Part shown: in pieces, positions 1-7,235 of the stretch
Position numbering within the stretch: the first letter of the stretch is position 1
Layout: every line of letters starts with the position of its first letter
Source of the DNA: Bryobacteraceae bacterium
GTDB lineage: Bacteria > Acidobacteriota > Terriglobia > Bryobacterales > Bryobacteraceae
NCBI GenBank assembly: GCA_019686145.1
Contig: JADGHK010000023.1
Span: forward strand, 1 to 13,582
Length of the DNA: 13,582 nt
Direction: 5' to 3'
Program-made: the position numbers and the translations under genes
The notes under the pieces: model-generated
What the model was told of the DNA's origin: nothing
The model's input: only the letters and a program-made list of their open reading frames with translations
Database searches by the model: none

Positions 1-60
1 CAGGCAAGCATTCGGGAAGCGAAGGCCCTTGGCGACGCACTTCGCGTCTGGGAATACTGA
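1..60 (+). CDS. 3' end of an unidentified gene (partial)
   Basis: Frame 1 is open from the window edge to a TGA at 58-60 and reads QASIREAKALGDALRVWEY. This is a plausible amphipathic, protein-like C terminus. It ends 18 bp before the stop codon of the convergent anti-sigma gene, normal tight spacing for a convergent pair in this dense region. Only 19 residues are visible, so no family can be named, and another frame also stays open through this stretch. If the insertion model for the neighbouring module is right, this gene would originally have been the convergent neighbour of the BNR-propeller gene. Confidence 0.4.
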   Translation, partial: QASIREAKALGDALRVWEY

Positions 61-78
61 CCGGAGTTCGAGCAGGCA

Positions 79-125
79 TTACCGCGGCAGTTCGATCTTC
101 TCAGGTTTGGCAAACTCCCCCGTCA
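79..125 (-). repeat. Direct repeat copy A: 3' end of the anti-sigma gene
   Basis: Bases 79-117 are identical to 7429-7467. Extending to 125 gives 45 of 47 matches with 7429-7475. Both differences (118 versus 7468, 121 versus 7471) fall at synonymous third codon positions. The repeat begins exactly at the TAA stop of both genes and is in the same reading frame in both. Nothing beyond the stop codons is shared. Confidence 0.95.
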
Positions 126-372
126 GCATCCGCCGGTAGGCGGCAAGCAGGTCCCGGCGGGCTGCCTCTCCCAGAGGCGCAGGCGTCTCCGAAGGCTCGT
201 ACTGGCGGCAGAGATCCACCGTCTTGCGCAGGCTTTTGACGAAGTCAACGCACGGGGGACAGGTCGCCAGGTGCTCGTCGATTTCCTGGCACATCGCCAG
301 CGGCAGCTCAAGATCAAGATACTCCGAAAGCATGCCGAAAATCTCAGTGCAATTGCCGCACTTGTGTGCCAT
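79..372 (-). CDS. Soluble zinc-finger (ZAS/zf-HC2) anti-sigma factor with a borrowed C-terminal tail
   Basis: This 97-residue protein probably binds and inhibits the ECF sigma factor encoded just upstream. Residues 1-50 carry the zinc-binding anti-sigma signature: C8, then H34-x3-C38-x2-C41. The C8-to-H34 distance of 26 residues is the same as C11-to-H37 in RsrA, a redox-sensing anti-sigma factor. There is no transmembrane segment, so it should act in the cytoplasm. Its ATG lies inside the sigma gene with a 29-bp overlap, and a G-rich stretch upstream of the ATG may serve as ribosome binding site, suggesting coupled translation. The oddity is the end: the last 14 residues, TGEFAKPEKIELPR, are identical to the C terminus of the BNR-propeller protein ending at 7429, and the DNA matches too. 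The body without this tail is about 82 residues, still a normal size for a short anti-sigma domain. A redox-sensing role is inferred from the spacing only. Confidence 0.88.
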   Translation of the reverse strand: MAHKCGNCTEIFGMLSEYLDLELPLAMCQEIDEHLATCPPCVDFVKSLRKTVDLCRQYEPSETPAPLGEAARRDLLAAYRRMLTGEFAKPEKIELPR

Positions 373-1006
373 TCCGTCCCCCCCGTGTTTCAGCGATGTT
401 CCGCAGGTACAGGTCGATCGACTGCCGTACCGCGAGCCGCGCTCGGTGCAGCCGCGTCTTCACCACGTCCGTGCTGACCTCAAGCACCTGCGCCGTCTCC
501 TCGGTGGACAGTTCCTCCACGTCACGCAGCAGGATGACGGAACGATAGATCTCCGGAAGCTCCGCCATAGCCCTTTGCAATACATCGCGCAACTCCGTGC
601 GCAACACTTCGCGGTCCGGCAGCCCGGACCAGTCGGCGATTTCGATCTTGACCATCTGGCCGTTGCGCTGGGCTAACGGCATGAGCTCGTCGAGCGACAA
701 CTCCTGCGCTGGCTCAAAGATGCCCCGGCGCCGCTTCATCAGGCAGGCGTTCTTAGCGATGCGAAAGACCCAGGACCGGACGCGCTCCGGTTCGCGCAAC
801 TGCTCGAAGTTCTCGAAGACCTTCAGTAGCGTCTCCTGCGCTACTTCTTCGGCGTCTTCACGGTGACCGCACATCATCCACGAGTACTGGAAGATCTTGG
901 AGCGGAAATGCTCCACGAAGCGGTCGAACGCGGCCGGGTTCCCGGCCCGCAGCTGCCGCACCAGCTCGATTTCGTTTTCGCGCTCCACCTTACGCCCCGC
1001 TACCAT
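344..1006 (-). CDS. ECF-type RNA polymerase sigma factor
   Basis: This 220-residue protein has the two-domain layout of extracytoplasmic-function sigma-70 factors. Region sigma2 spans about residues 27-95, including the DAEEVAQETLLKVF segment and the RSWVFRIAKNACLMKRRR part that contacts the -10 element. Region sigma4 spans about 138-195, with LPEIYRSVILLRDVEELSTEE and the helix-turn-helix that ends VKTRLHRAR. It would direct core polymerase to a small regulon. It sits 35 bp downstream of the OsmC-like gene and overlaps the anti-sigma gene by 29 bp, so the three form one operon. No strong Shine-Dalgarno precedes the ATG at 1006; a GTG at codon 7 is an alternative start that would only trim the N terminus. 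Its likely targets are the paired promoter-like motifs at 1468-1532. The exact ECF group cannot be assigned by eye. Confidence 0.95.
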   Translation of the reverse strand: MVAGRKVERENEIELVRQLRAGNPAAFDRFVEHFRSKIFQYSWMMCGHREDAEEVAQETLLKVFENFEQLREPERVRSWVFRIAKNACLMKRRRGIFEPAQELSLDELMPLAQRNGQMVKIEIADWSGLPDREVLRTELRDVLQRAMAELPEIYRSVILLRDVEELSTEETAQVLEVSTDVVKTRLHRARLAVRQSIDLYLRNIAETRGGRNGTQVRQLH

Positions 1007-1041
1007 TGTAGCTTGGGATCGCGGTGCAGCCCGCTGCGCCC

Positions 1042-1449
1042 CTACGCTTTGGCCATTGCGCCGGTTTCGATCACCGTCTCGATCGACGGGGTGCCGGTCA
1101 GCGTGTTGTGTACCAGACAGCGTTTTACAGCGCGCTGTAGCCCCTTCAAGTGCGAGTCATCCACCCCCGGCGCCTTCACTAGAATGCGGAAGCGGTCCAT
1201 CCGCGCCGGTTGCAGTTCCTTCTCCGCGGATACGGTGATTTCCAGGCCGCTCGCCGGAACTGACCTGGCCTTCAGATACTGCGCGGCGTAGAATCCGGCA
1301 CAGGTTCCCAGTGCGGCCAGCAGCAGCTCGGGCGGCGTCATGCCGCCATCCGTACCAGAGTTCTCCAGCGGTTGATCCGAAATAATCCGATGGCCGCGCG
1401 CGTTCACCTGAAATTGCACACCGCCCCGATGTCGAACCGTGATCTCCAT
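1042..1449 (-). CDS. OsmC/Ohr-like thiol protein
   Basis: This 135-residue protein belongs to the OsmC/Ohr superfamily, whose studied members reduce organic hydroperoxides with a pair of cysteines. The start of the family fold (MEITVRHRGG) is followed by the typical GGMTPPELLLAALGTCAGFY helix with C50 as the expected peroxidatic cysteine. The second cysteine is C111 in KRCLVHNTL, where the family places the resolving residue. I chose the ATG at 1447-1449 because AGGAA lies 5 bases upstream and the family fold begins there; the frame stays open to 1617, but that extension would run through the promoter region and into the divergent gene. It is the first gene of the OsmC, sigma, anti-sigma operon. 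This links the sigma factor to thiol or peroxide stress. Some YhfA-like family members have no proven peroxidase activity, so the substrate is unknown. Confidence 0.9.
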   Translation of the reverse strand: MEITVRHRGGVQFQVNARGHRIISDQPLENSGTDGGMTPPELLLAALGTCAGFYAAQYLKARSVPASGLEITVSAEKELQPARMDRFRILVKAPGVDDSHLKGLQRAVKRCLVHNTLTGTPSIETVIETGAMAKA

Positions 1450-1454
1450 GTGCG

Positions 1455-1459
1455 TTCCT
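1455..1459 (-). promoter_or_regulatory. Shine-Dalgarno that fixes the OsmC-like start
   Basis: On the minus strand AGGAA stands 5 bases before the ATG at 1449. It supports the short 135-residue form of the OsmC-like protein over the open upstream extension. Confidence 0.6.
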
Positions 1460-1467
1460 GATCCTGA

Positions 1468-1495
1468 AGATGCGCTCCCCCCGTGAAGGTGACAG
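1468..1495 (-). promoter_or_regulatory. Putative ECF-type promoter of the OsmC-sigma-anti-sigma operon
   Basis: Read on the minus strand, CTGTCACCTTCA (1495-1484) is followed after 9 bases by CGCATCT (1474-1468). The left box resembles a -35 element and the right box a -10 element of an ECF promoter. The start-to-start distance of about 21-22 bases suits that class. Transcription would begin near 1461, leaving a short leader of about 12 bases that contains the Shine-Dalgarno of the OsmC-like gene. The assignment rests on the matching pair on the opposite strand and on the ECF sigma gene in the operon; no start site has been measured. Confidence 0.6.
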
Positions 1496-1516
1496 CCGTT
1501 GCTTCTGTAACCTTCA
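1484..1516. promoter_or_regulatory. 33-bp interrupted palindrome between divergent operons
   Basis: TGAAGGTGACAG (1484-1495) and CTGTAACCTTCA (1505-1516) are inverted copies with one mismatch out of 12, separated by a 9-base centre. The palindrome forms the inner part of a larger 65-bp mirror that also includes AGATGCG at 1468 and CGCATCT at 1526. The best reading is two overlapping -35 regions back to back. A dimeric repressor or activator operator, or a leader hairpin, would also fit this inner part. Confidence 0.75.
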
Positions 1517-1532
1517 GTCGCACTCCGCATCT
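1505..1532 (+). promoter_or_regulatory. Putative ECF-type promoter of the TolC-MFP-RND operon
   Basis: CTGTAACCTTCA (1505-1516) and CGCATCT (1526-1532) are separated by 9 bases. Box sequence and spacing are the same as on the opposite strand, with one difference in the 12-base box and none in the 7-base box. Transcription would start near 1538-1540, giving a leader of about 18 bases before the TolC-like ATG at 1557. The duplicated arrangement suggests that one sigma factor, most simply the one encoded at 344-1006, reads both promoters. Confidence 0.6.
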
Positions 1533-1556
1533 GAGAGCAAGAATCGCGAGAACAGT

Positions 1557-2897
1557 ATGAAACCTTCCATCGCAATTCTCGGCATGGCACTGTCGACTCT
1601 GTGGGCACAGGACTCACCCCTGACGTTAAGGGAAGCAGTGCGCACAGCGCTGGCCGGAAACAAGAGGTTGGAGGCGTCGGCTGCCGGCGTCGAGGCCGCC
1701 GCAGCCCGCATCGCGCAGGCGCGAAGCGGGTATCTGCCTAAGGTCAACTTCTCGGAGTCCTTCGCCCGCAGCGACAATCCGGTATTCGTCTTCAGCACGC
1801 TGCTCACCCAGCAGCGTTTCGGGCCGGGGAACCTCGAAATTAGCACCCTGAACCACCCGGACGCTATCAATAACTTCCAGTCTCAGGTCACCCTGAACCA
1901 GGTGCTGTTCGATGCTGGGCAAACGCGCAATGCCGTGCGCTCTGCACATCTCATGCACAAAATGTCCGACGAGCAACGGCGCCGCGCGGAACTCGACATC
2001 ATGGCCGGCGTTGTGCGGGCCTACTACGGCACGCTGCTGAGTGCCGAGAGCTTGGCTGCCGCGCAAGAAGCCATGCGCTCGGCCGAAGCTGACCTGCACC
2101 GGGCGGAGGCGGCGCGCGCCGCAGGCATGACCACCGACGTGGACGTGCTTTCGATCCGCGTGCACATGGCGGCCGTCAACGAGCAGCTGATCCGCCGCGC
2201 TGCGGACCTCGATGTGGCCCGCGCCGCGCTGAATGAGATCCTCGGGCTGCCGCTCGACAGGCGAATCGACCTCGCCTCACGGTTCGAACCGCTCGATTTG
2301 CCCGATCTCGATCTGCGAGATTACGAGCGCCAGGCCGTAGACAACCGCCCAGAAACACGCGAGTCGCGCCTGGCCGCCTCGCTCGCCCGCGCGCGGGCTG
2401 ATTCGGCCCGCGCCCCGCTGTTCCCGCAGGTGGCAGTTCGGGCTGCCTGGGAGGCCAACCGCCGCCGCTTCTGGAGCGGCACGGGCACTAACTGGCTGGC
2501 CGTGGTCTCGCTCAAGTGGAATCTGTTCAACGGCTTCGCCGATAAGGCTCGCATCCGCGAAGCAAGCCACGTGCTGCGGCGGGCCGAGGCCGAACAGGAA
2601 CGTGTCGGTTCCGGCGTGCGCCTCCAGGTGCGGCGCGCGTGGGCTGATCTGCGCGCCGCCCAGCAGCGCATCGAAGTCGCCAGAGCCGCCGTGGCTGAAG
2701 CCGAGGAGAGCCTGCGCATCACACGGAACCGTTACGAGGTCGGGCTGAGCGACGTCACCGATCTGCTGCGTGCCCAGGCTGCATTACTCGAAACCAAAAC
2801 CAGATTTCTCGCCGCTGTACACGACCAGCGCATTGCCGCCGCCATGCTGGAGTATGCCGCAGGCACCTTGAACCCGGATTCGGAGGTCCTTAACTGA
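1557..2897 (+). CDS. TolC-like outer-membrane efflux channel
   Basis: This 446-residue protein is the outer-membrane channel of a tripartite efflux pump. A short signal peptide (MKPSIAILGMALSTLWAQ) is followed at about residue 21 by PLTLREAVRTAL, the usual opening of an OEP repeat. Two OEP repeats of alpha-helical coiled coil span roughly 20-205 and 235-430; the second includes WNLFNGF and ends with the LRITRNRYEVGLSDVTDLL motif typical of this family. Length is normal. I chose the ATG at 1557 because it starts the signal peptide and lies downstream of the putative promoter. An upstream in-frame ATG at 1470 would add 29 unconvincing residues and run through that promoter. The Shine-Dalgarno is weak (GCGAGA). 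It is the first gene of the efflux operon, and the fusion-protein gene starts 1 bp after its stop. Confidence 0.95.
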   Translation: MKPSIAILGMALSTLWAQDSPLTLREAVRTALAGNKRLEASAAGVEAAAARIAQARSGYLPKVNFSESFARSDNPVFVFSTLLTQQRFGPGNLEISTLNHPDAINNFQSQVTLNQVLFDAGQTRNAVRSAHLMHKMSDEQRRRAELDIMAGVVRAYYGTLLSAESLAAAQEAMRSAEADLHRAEAARAAGMTTDVDVLSIRVHMAAVNEQLIRRAADLDVARAALNEILGLPLDRRIDLASRFEPLDLPDLDLRDYERQAVDNRPETRESRLAASLARARADSARAPLFPQVAVRAAWEANRRRFWSGTGTNWLAVVSLKWNLFNGFADKARIREASHVLRRAEAEQERVGSGVRLQVRRAWADLRAAQQRIEVARAAVAEAEESLRITRNRYEVGLSDVTDLLRAQAALLETKTRFLAAVHDQRIAAAMLEYAAGTLNPDSEVLN

Positions 2898-2898
2898 T

Positions 2899-4047
2899 AT
2901 GCAGACCCGACTGATTATCCTCGTCGTTGCCATCGTGATGCTGGTTGCCTGCCGGAACGAATCGCCTAGCAAAACAGCGGCCGCTCACGCGCCTTCTGTT
3001 GCCGTAAACGTGGTGCCCGCCGTCTCCAGAGAATGGCCTAATCTTTATGAGGCCACCGGCACAGTGCGCGCCCGAACCGCCGCCGTCCTCTCTGCGAAGG
3101 TGATGAGCTACGTCCGGGAGGTTCGGGTCAGCGAGGGCGACCGCGTGCGTGCCGGCCAGTTGCTTATCGCATTGGACGCCCGTGACCTGGAAGCGAACCG
3201 CCTGCGCGCCGAAGCGGGTCTGGAGGAAGCGCGGGCTGCCCTCCCCGAGGCCGAGAACGTTATTGCCGCCGCCAAGGCGCAACTGGAGCTCGCCAGGCTG
3301 ACGCACGGCCGCATGAGCGACATGTTCGAGAAGAAGTCCATTTCCAACCAGGAGTACGATGAGAGCGTTGCGCGCCTGGGATCCGCGCTTGCCAACTACG
3401 AGGTGGCGCTCTCGAAGAGCCGGCAGGTGAAAGCGCGGATCGCCCAGGCCGAGCAGGCGTTCAGCGAGGCTGTGGTCGCTCGCAGCTACTCGCAGATCAC
3501 GGCGCCTTTCGACGGCGTGGTGACGCAACGCTCGGTGGATCCCGGCTCGTTGGCAACGCCCGGCGCGCCGCTGCTCATTGTGGAACGCGAGGGCGCCTTT
3601 CGGCTGGAGGTCCAGGTGGAGGAGTCGCTGCTGGGCTCCATATGGCCGGGCCTTCCCGTCAAGGTCGCGCTTGACGCCCTGGAGCAGCCCGTAGCCGCGC
3701 GCGTCAGCGAGATCGTGCCGGCCGTCGACCCCGACTCCCGCAGCTACACCGTGAAGATCAGCCTGCCGCCCTCGCCGCTGGTACGCTCGGGCATGTTCGG
3801 TCGCGCTGCTTTCCCGCGCGGATCGCGCCGTGTTCTGACTGTGCCCGCAGGCGCGATCATTCAGCGCGGCCAGCTCCAGTCCGTAATGGTGGCCGATAAC
3901 GGAGTAGCACGCATGCGCTTGGTAACCACTGGCCAGCTCCGCGACTCCCAAGTCGAGGTCTTCTCTGGGCTCACCGAGGGGGAAACTCTGATCTACCCGG
4001 TGCCTGTTGGCCTGACTGACGGCACGCTGGTGAAGGTGCGGCCGTGA
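2899..4047 (+). CDS. RND-type membrane-fusion (periplasmic adaptor) lipoprotein
   Basis: This 382-residue adaptor would bridge the inner-membrane RND pump and the TolC-like channel. The N terminus is a lipoprotein signal with lipobox LVAC and acylated cysteine C18, so it should be anchored to the membrane. The order is then a first lipoyl half (about 48-85, with TGTVRARTAAVLSAKVMSYV and VREVRVSEGDRVRAGQLLI), an alpha-helical hairpin (about 90-190), the second lipoyl half (YSQITAPFDGVVTQRSVDPG, about 196-215), the beta-barrel domain, and a membrane-proximal domain to the end. The start follows the TolC stop by 1 bp and has GGAGGT at 2882-2887 as ribosome binding site. Its stop overlaps the RND start as GTGA. 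The substrate cannot be told from the adaptor. Confidence 0.96.
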   Translation: MQTRLIILVVAIVMLVACRNESPSKTAAAHAPSVAVNVVPAVSREWPNLYEATGTVRARTAAVLSAKVMSYVREVRVSEGDRVRAGQLLIALDARDLEANRLRAEAGLEEARAALPEAENVIAAAKAQLELARLTHGRMSDMFEKKSISNQEYDESVARLGSALANYEVALSKSRQVKARIAQAEQAFSEAVVARSYSQITAPFDGVVTQRSVDPGSLATPGAPLLIVEREGAFRLEVQVEESLLGSIWPGLPVKVALDALEQPVAARVSEIVPAVDPDSRSYTVKISLPPSPLVRSGMFGRAAFPRGSRRVLTVPAGAIIQRGQLQSVMVADNGVARMRLVTTGQLRDSQVEVFSGLTEGETLIYPVPVGLTDGTLVKVRP

Positions 4048-7000
4048 ACGCTCAGCTCGGTCTCGCCGGCAAGTTCGCCCGGATTTGGATCTCTTCCAAG
4101 CTCACGCCGCTGATGATCGTCGGCTCGCTGTTGACCGGCGGCTTCGCCGTTTGGAGGCTGCCGCGCGAGGAGGAGCCTCAGATCATCGTTCCCATGATCG
4201 ACGTCTTCGTCCAGATGCCCGGAGCCTCGGCGCGTGAGGTGGAGGAACGCGTCACCAAGCCGATGGAGAAGCTGCTTTGGGAGATTCCAGGGGTCGAGTA
4301 TATCTACTCCACATCCAGCCCTGGGATGTCCCTGGCAATCGTGCGCTTCCTGGTCGGACAGAACGAGGAAGAAAGCATCGTGCGGCTGAACCAGAAGCTT
4401 CACGCGAACATGGACCTGATGCCCCCGGGGGTCATCGGTCCGCTCGTAAAGCCCCGCTCCATCGACGACGTACCCATTCTGGCCCTTACGCTCTCGAGCA
4501 AGCGCTACGGCGATTTCGAACTGCGCTCGCTGGCTGCCCAGGTGCACGACGCCATCAAGCAGGTGCCCGATGTTTCTGCTGTTTCCATCATCGGCGGGCA
4601 GCGGCGTGAGGTGCAGGTAACGCTTGACCAACTGCGGCTGGCATCGTACAACCTCACCCCGCTCCAGGTAGCAGACGCCATCGGTGTCTCCAACCGGCGC
4701 CTGCCCTCAGGCCAATTCGCCAGTGCCAACCGCCAGTTCCTGGTTGAAACAGGCGAGTTTCTGCGCACCGCTGAGGACGTGCGCAATGTGGTGGTGGGTG
4801 TAACGAACAACCGGCCTATCTTCCTCCGACAGGTCGCTGAAGTCGCGGATGGCGGAGAGGAACCCTTGCAGTATGTGCGTTACTCGTCCGGCGGCAGCTT
4901 CGACCCGGCCGTCACAATCGCGGTGTCGAAGCGAAAGGGCACGAACGCCGTCACGGTCGCAGAAAACGTGCTGCGCCGCGTGGAGCCGCTCAAGGGGAAT
5001 GTCATCCCTTCCGACGTCCATCTGGCCATCACGCGCCACTATGGCGAAACCGCCTTGGAGAAATCGAACGAGCTGCTCTTCCACATGATGATCGCGGTGG
5101 TTTCGGTCACCATCCTGATCGGCATCACCCTGGGACTGCGGGAATCGGCCATCGTCTTCATTGCCATCCCGGTGACACTCGCGCTCACCTTGGCCGTCTT
5201 CTATCTCTGCGGTTACACGCTGAACCGCATTACGCTGTTCGCCCTGATCTTCTCCATTGGCATCCTGGTGGATGACGCGATTGTGGTGGTGGAGAACATC
5301 GTGCGTCACTGGCGCATGCCCGGCAACCTCGAGCGCCCTCCGCACGAGGTGGCCATTGAGGCGGTGGACGAAGTAGGTAACCCCACAATCCTCGCCACCC
5401 TCGCAGTGGTGGCCGCCATCCTGCCCATGGCATTTGTGGGCGGGCTGATGGGACCTTACATGAAACCCATCCCCGTGGGCGCCACCGCGGCCATGCTGTT
5501 TTCGCTGATCGTGGCCTTCATGGTGACTCCCTGGGCCGCGGTGCGCAGTCTCAAGTCCGGCGCCGGCCGCCAGAGCGGCGTGCAGGAAGACGGTTTGACG
5601 CGCCTTTACCGGCGCGTCATGGGTCCCCTGCTGCACCAGCCACCAATACGTTGGGCGTTTCTCGCTGGAGTCATCTTCCTGCTGGCGGGATCGATGTCAC
5701 TGATCTATATCGGCTTCGTCAAGGTGAAGATGCTGCCCTTCGATAACAAGAGCGAGTTCCAGGTGATTGTGGATATGCCGAACGGCACGCCGCTTGAGCA
5801 AACCGCGCGCGTTATCGAGGCGCTGGCCGTCGAGATATTGAATCAGCCGGAGGTTACTGATGTGCAGACCTACGCCGGCACCGCGTCCCCTTACAACTTC
5901 AATGGGCTGGTGCGCCACTACTACCTGCGCAGCGGCACCCATGTGGGTGATATCCAGGTAAACCTCAAGCCCAAGCACGACCGCAAAGCGCAGAGCCACG
6001 ACATCGCCAAAGCTGTGCGCAACCGCCTAGCGCCGATTGCCCAACGCTATGGCGCGCGCATCAAGGTGGCCGAGGTGCCCCCAGGCCCGCCTGTTCTTCA
6101 GACCTTGGTGGCTGAGGTTTACGGCCCGGAGCAGGAAGGCCAGATTGCCCTGGCCCGCAAGATCCGAGATCTCTTCAAGAACACCAGCGGGATCGTGGAC
6201 GTGGACTGGTACGTGGAGGATGAGCAGATTAAGCACCGTCTGCTGGTTGACAAGAAGAAGGCCGCCCTACACGGCATTTCCGAGGAGGACATTGCCCGCA
6301 CCATGGCGCTGGTCTCAGGCGGCCACCGCGTCGGCCTTCTTCACGCCGAGCAAGCTCGTGAAGACGTGGCCATCACGGTGCGGCTCGACCGCGCTTCACG
6401 CAGCGACCTGGTGCATATCCGCGCGCTCAAAGTGAAGGGCCGCACTGGACGCTCCGTAGCCCTGGGCGAACTGGTGCGTTTCGAAGAGGAGGTGATTGAA
6501 AAGAGTATCTATCACAAGAACCTGAAGCCGGTCACCTACGTCACCGCCGACGTGGCCGGTGTCATGGAGAGCCCGGTCTACGCCATCTTGAAGCTGGGGC
6601 CTCAGATCGGCGCCATCAAGGCGCCGGAGGGCTACGCCATCGAGCAGTACACCGCACGCCAGCCCTTTGACACCGGGTACTACGCCATCAAATGGGATGG
6701 CGAGTGGCACATTACCTATGAAGTCTTCCGCGACCTCGGCTTGGCTTTCGCCGCCGTGCTGGTCCTGATCTACGGGCTGGTGGTGGGTTGGTTCCAGTCT
6801 TTCATTACACCGTTGGTAATCATGGTCGCCATTCCGTTCTCGCTGGTGGGTATTATGCCGGCCCACGGGATTTTGGGAGCGTTCTTCACCGCAACGTCTA
6901 TGATCGGGTTCATCGCGGGAGCCGGCATCGTGGTGCGTAATTCCATCATCCTGGTGGACTTCATCGAGTTGCGCCTTAAGGAAGGGATGCCGCTGGATCA

Positions 7001-7235
7001 AGCCGTCATTGATGCCGGTGCAGTGCGCTTCCGGCCAATGTTGCTGACCGCCTCAGCTGTGGTGGTGGGGGCCGTCGTGATTCTGTTCGATCCCATCTTC
7101 CAGGGACTGGCCATCGCCCTGATGGCCGGTGAGATCGCCTCGCTGGTGCTGTCGCGTATGACCGTCCCGATCGTTTACTACATGGTCAATTGCAGGAGGG
7201 AAAAAGCATGTCAATCGAGCGTTGTCTCCGTTTAA
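4044..7235 (+). CDS. AcrB/HAE-like RND efflux pump, inner-membrane subunit
   Basis: This 1063-residue protein has normal RND length. TM1 lies near residues 16-35 (KLTPLMIVGSLLTGGFAVWRL), followed by a large periplasmic loop, a helix block around 345-500, a second periplasmic loop and a second helix block near the C terminus. The proton-relay helix TM4 carries ILVDDAIVVVENIV with D410 and D411, matching the AcrB Asp pair. This argues for a drug or organic-compound exporter rather than a CzcA-type metal pump, which usually has a single Asp here. In the TM10 region VVRNSIILVDF has R965 where AcrB has the relay lysine K940. The GTG start overlaps the adaptor stop by 4 bp, so translation is probably coupled. 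The 3' end overlaps the DUF2892 gene. Substrate is unknown; the company of an OsmC-like protein hints at reactive or thiol-modifying compounds. Confidence 0.96.
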   Translation: MNAQLGLAGKFARIWISSKLTPLMIVGSLLTGGFAVWRLPREEEPQIIVPMIDVFVQMPGASAREVEERVTKPMEKLLWEIPGVEYIYSTSSPGMSLAIVRFLVGQNEEESIVRLNQKLHANMDLMPPGVIGPLVKPRSIDDVPILALTLSSKRYGDFELRSLAAQVHDAIKQVPDVSAVSIIGGQRREVQVTLDQLRLASYNLTPLQVADAIGVSNRRLPSGQFASANRQFLVETGEFLRTAEDVRNVVVGVTNNRPIFLRQVAEVADGGEEPLQYVRYSSGGSFDPAVTIAVSKRKGTNAVTVAENVLRRVEPLKGNVIPSDVHLAITRHYGETALEKSNELLFHMMIAVVSVTILIGITLGLRESAIVFIAIPVTLALTLAVFYLCGYTLNRITLFALIFSIGILVDDAIVVVENIVRHWRMPGNLERPPHEVAIEAVDEVGNPTILATLAVVAAILPMAFVGGLMGPYMKPIPVGATAAMLFSLIVAFMVTPWAAVRSLKSGAGRQSGVQEDGLTRLYRRVMGPLLHQPPIRWAFLAGVIFLLAGSMSLIYIGFVKVKMLPFDNKSEFQVIVDMPNGTPLEQTARVIEALAVEILNQPEVTDVQTYAGTASPYNFNGLVRHYYLRSGTHVGDIQVNLKPKHDRKAQSHDIAKAVRNRLAPIAQRYGARIKVAEVPPGPPVLQTLVAEVYGPEQEGQIALARKIRDLFKNTSGIVDVDWYVEDEQIKHRLLVDKKKAALHGISEEDIARTMALVSGGHRVGLLHAEQAREDVAITVRLDRASRSDLVHIRALKVKGRTGRSVALGELVRFEEEVIEKSIYHKNLKPVTYVTADVAGVMESPVYAILKLGPQIGAIKAPEGYAIEQYTARQPFDTGYYAIKWDGEWHITYEVFRDLGLAFAAVLVLIYGLVVGWFQSFITPLVIMVAIPFSLVGIMPAHGILGAFFTATSMIGFIAGAGIVVRNSIILVDFIELRLKEGMPLDQAVIDAGAVRFRPMLLTASAVVVGAVVILFDPIFQGLAIALMAGEIASLVLSRMTVPIVYYMVNCRREKACQSSVVSV
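7194..7200 (+). promoter_or_regulatory. Strong Shine-Dalgarno inside the RND gene
   Basis: AGGAGGG sits 7 bases before the ATG at 7208, within the last codons of the RND gene. It fixes the start of the small DUF2892 protein and rules against the upstream in-frame ATG at 7190. Confidence 0.75.

Noticed and set aside
1470..1556. Upstream in-frame start for the TolC-like gene
   Set aside because: It would add 29 residues before a good signal peptide and would run through the palindromic promoter region.
1450..1617. N-terminal extension of the OsmC-like frame on the minus strand
   Set aside because: The extension overlaps the divergent promoter and the TolC start, while the ATG at 1449 has a good Shine-Dalgarno and matches the family fold start.
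2890..3951. A 353-codon open frame on the minus strand opposite the membrane-fusion protein gene
   Set aside because: It is antisense to a clear lipoprotein adaptor gene and its translation is rich in His, Arg and Gly with no recognisable domain. Such shadows are common in GC-rich DNA.
4707..5636. A 309-codon minus-strand open frame opposite the RND gene
   Set aside because: Composition is dominated by His, Gly, Asp and Gln from antisense reading of membrane-helix codons; the RND reading is unambiguous.
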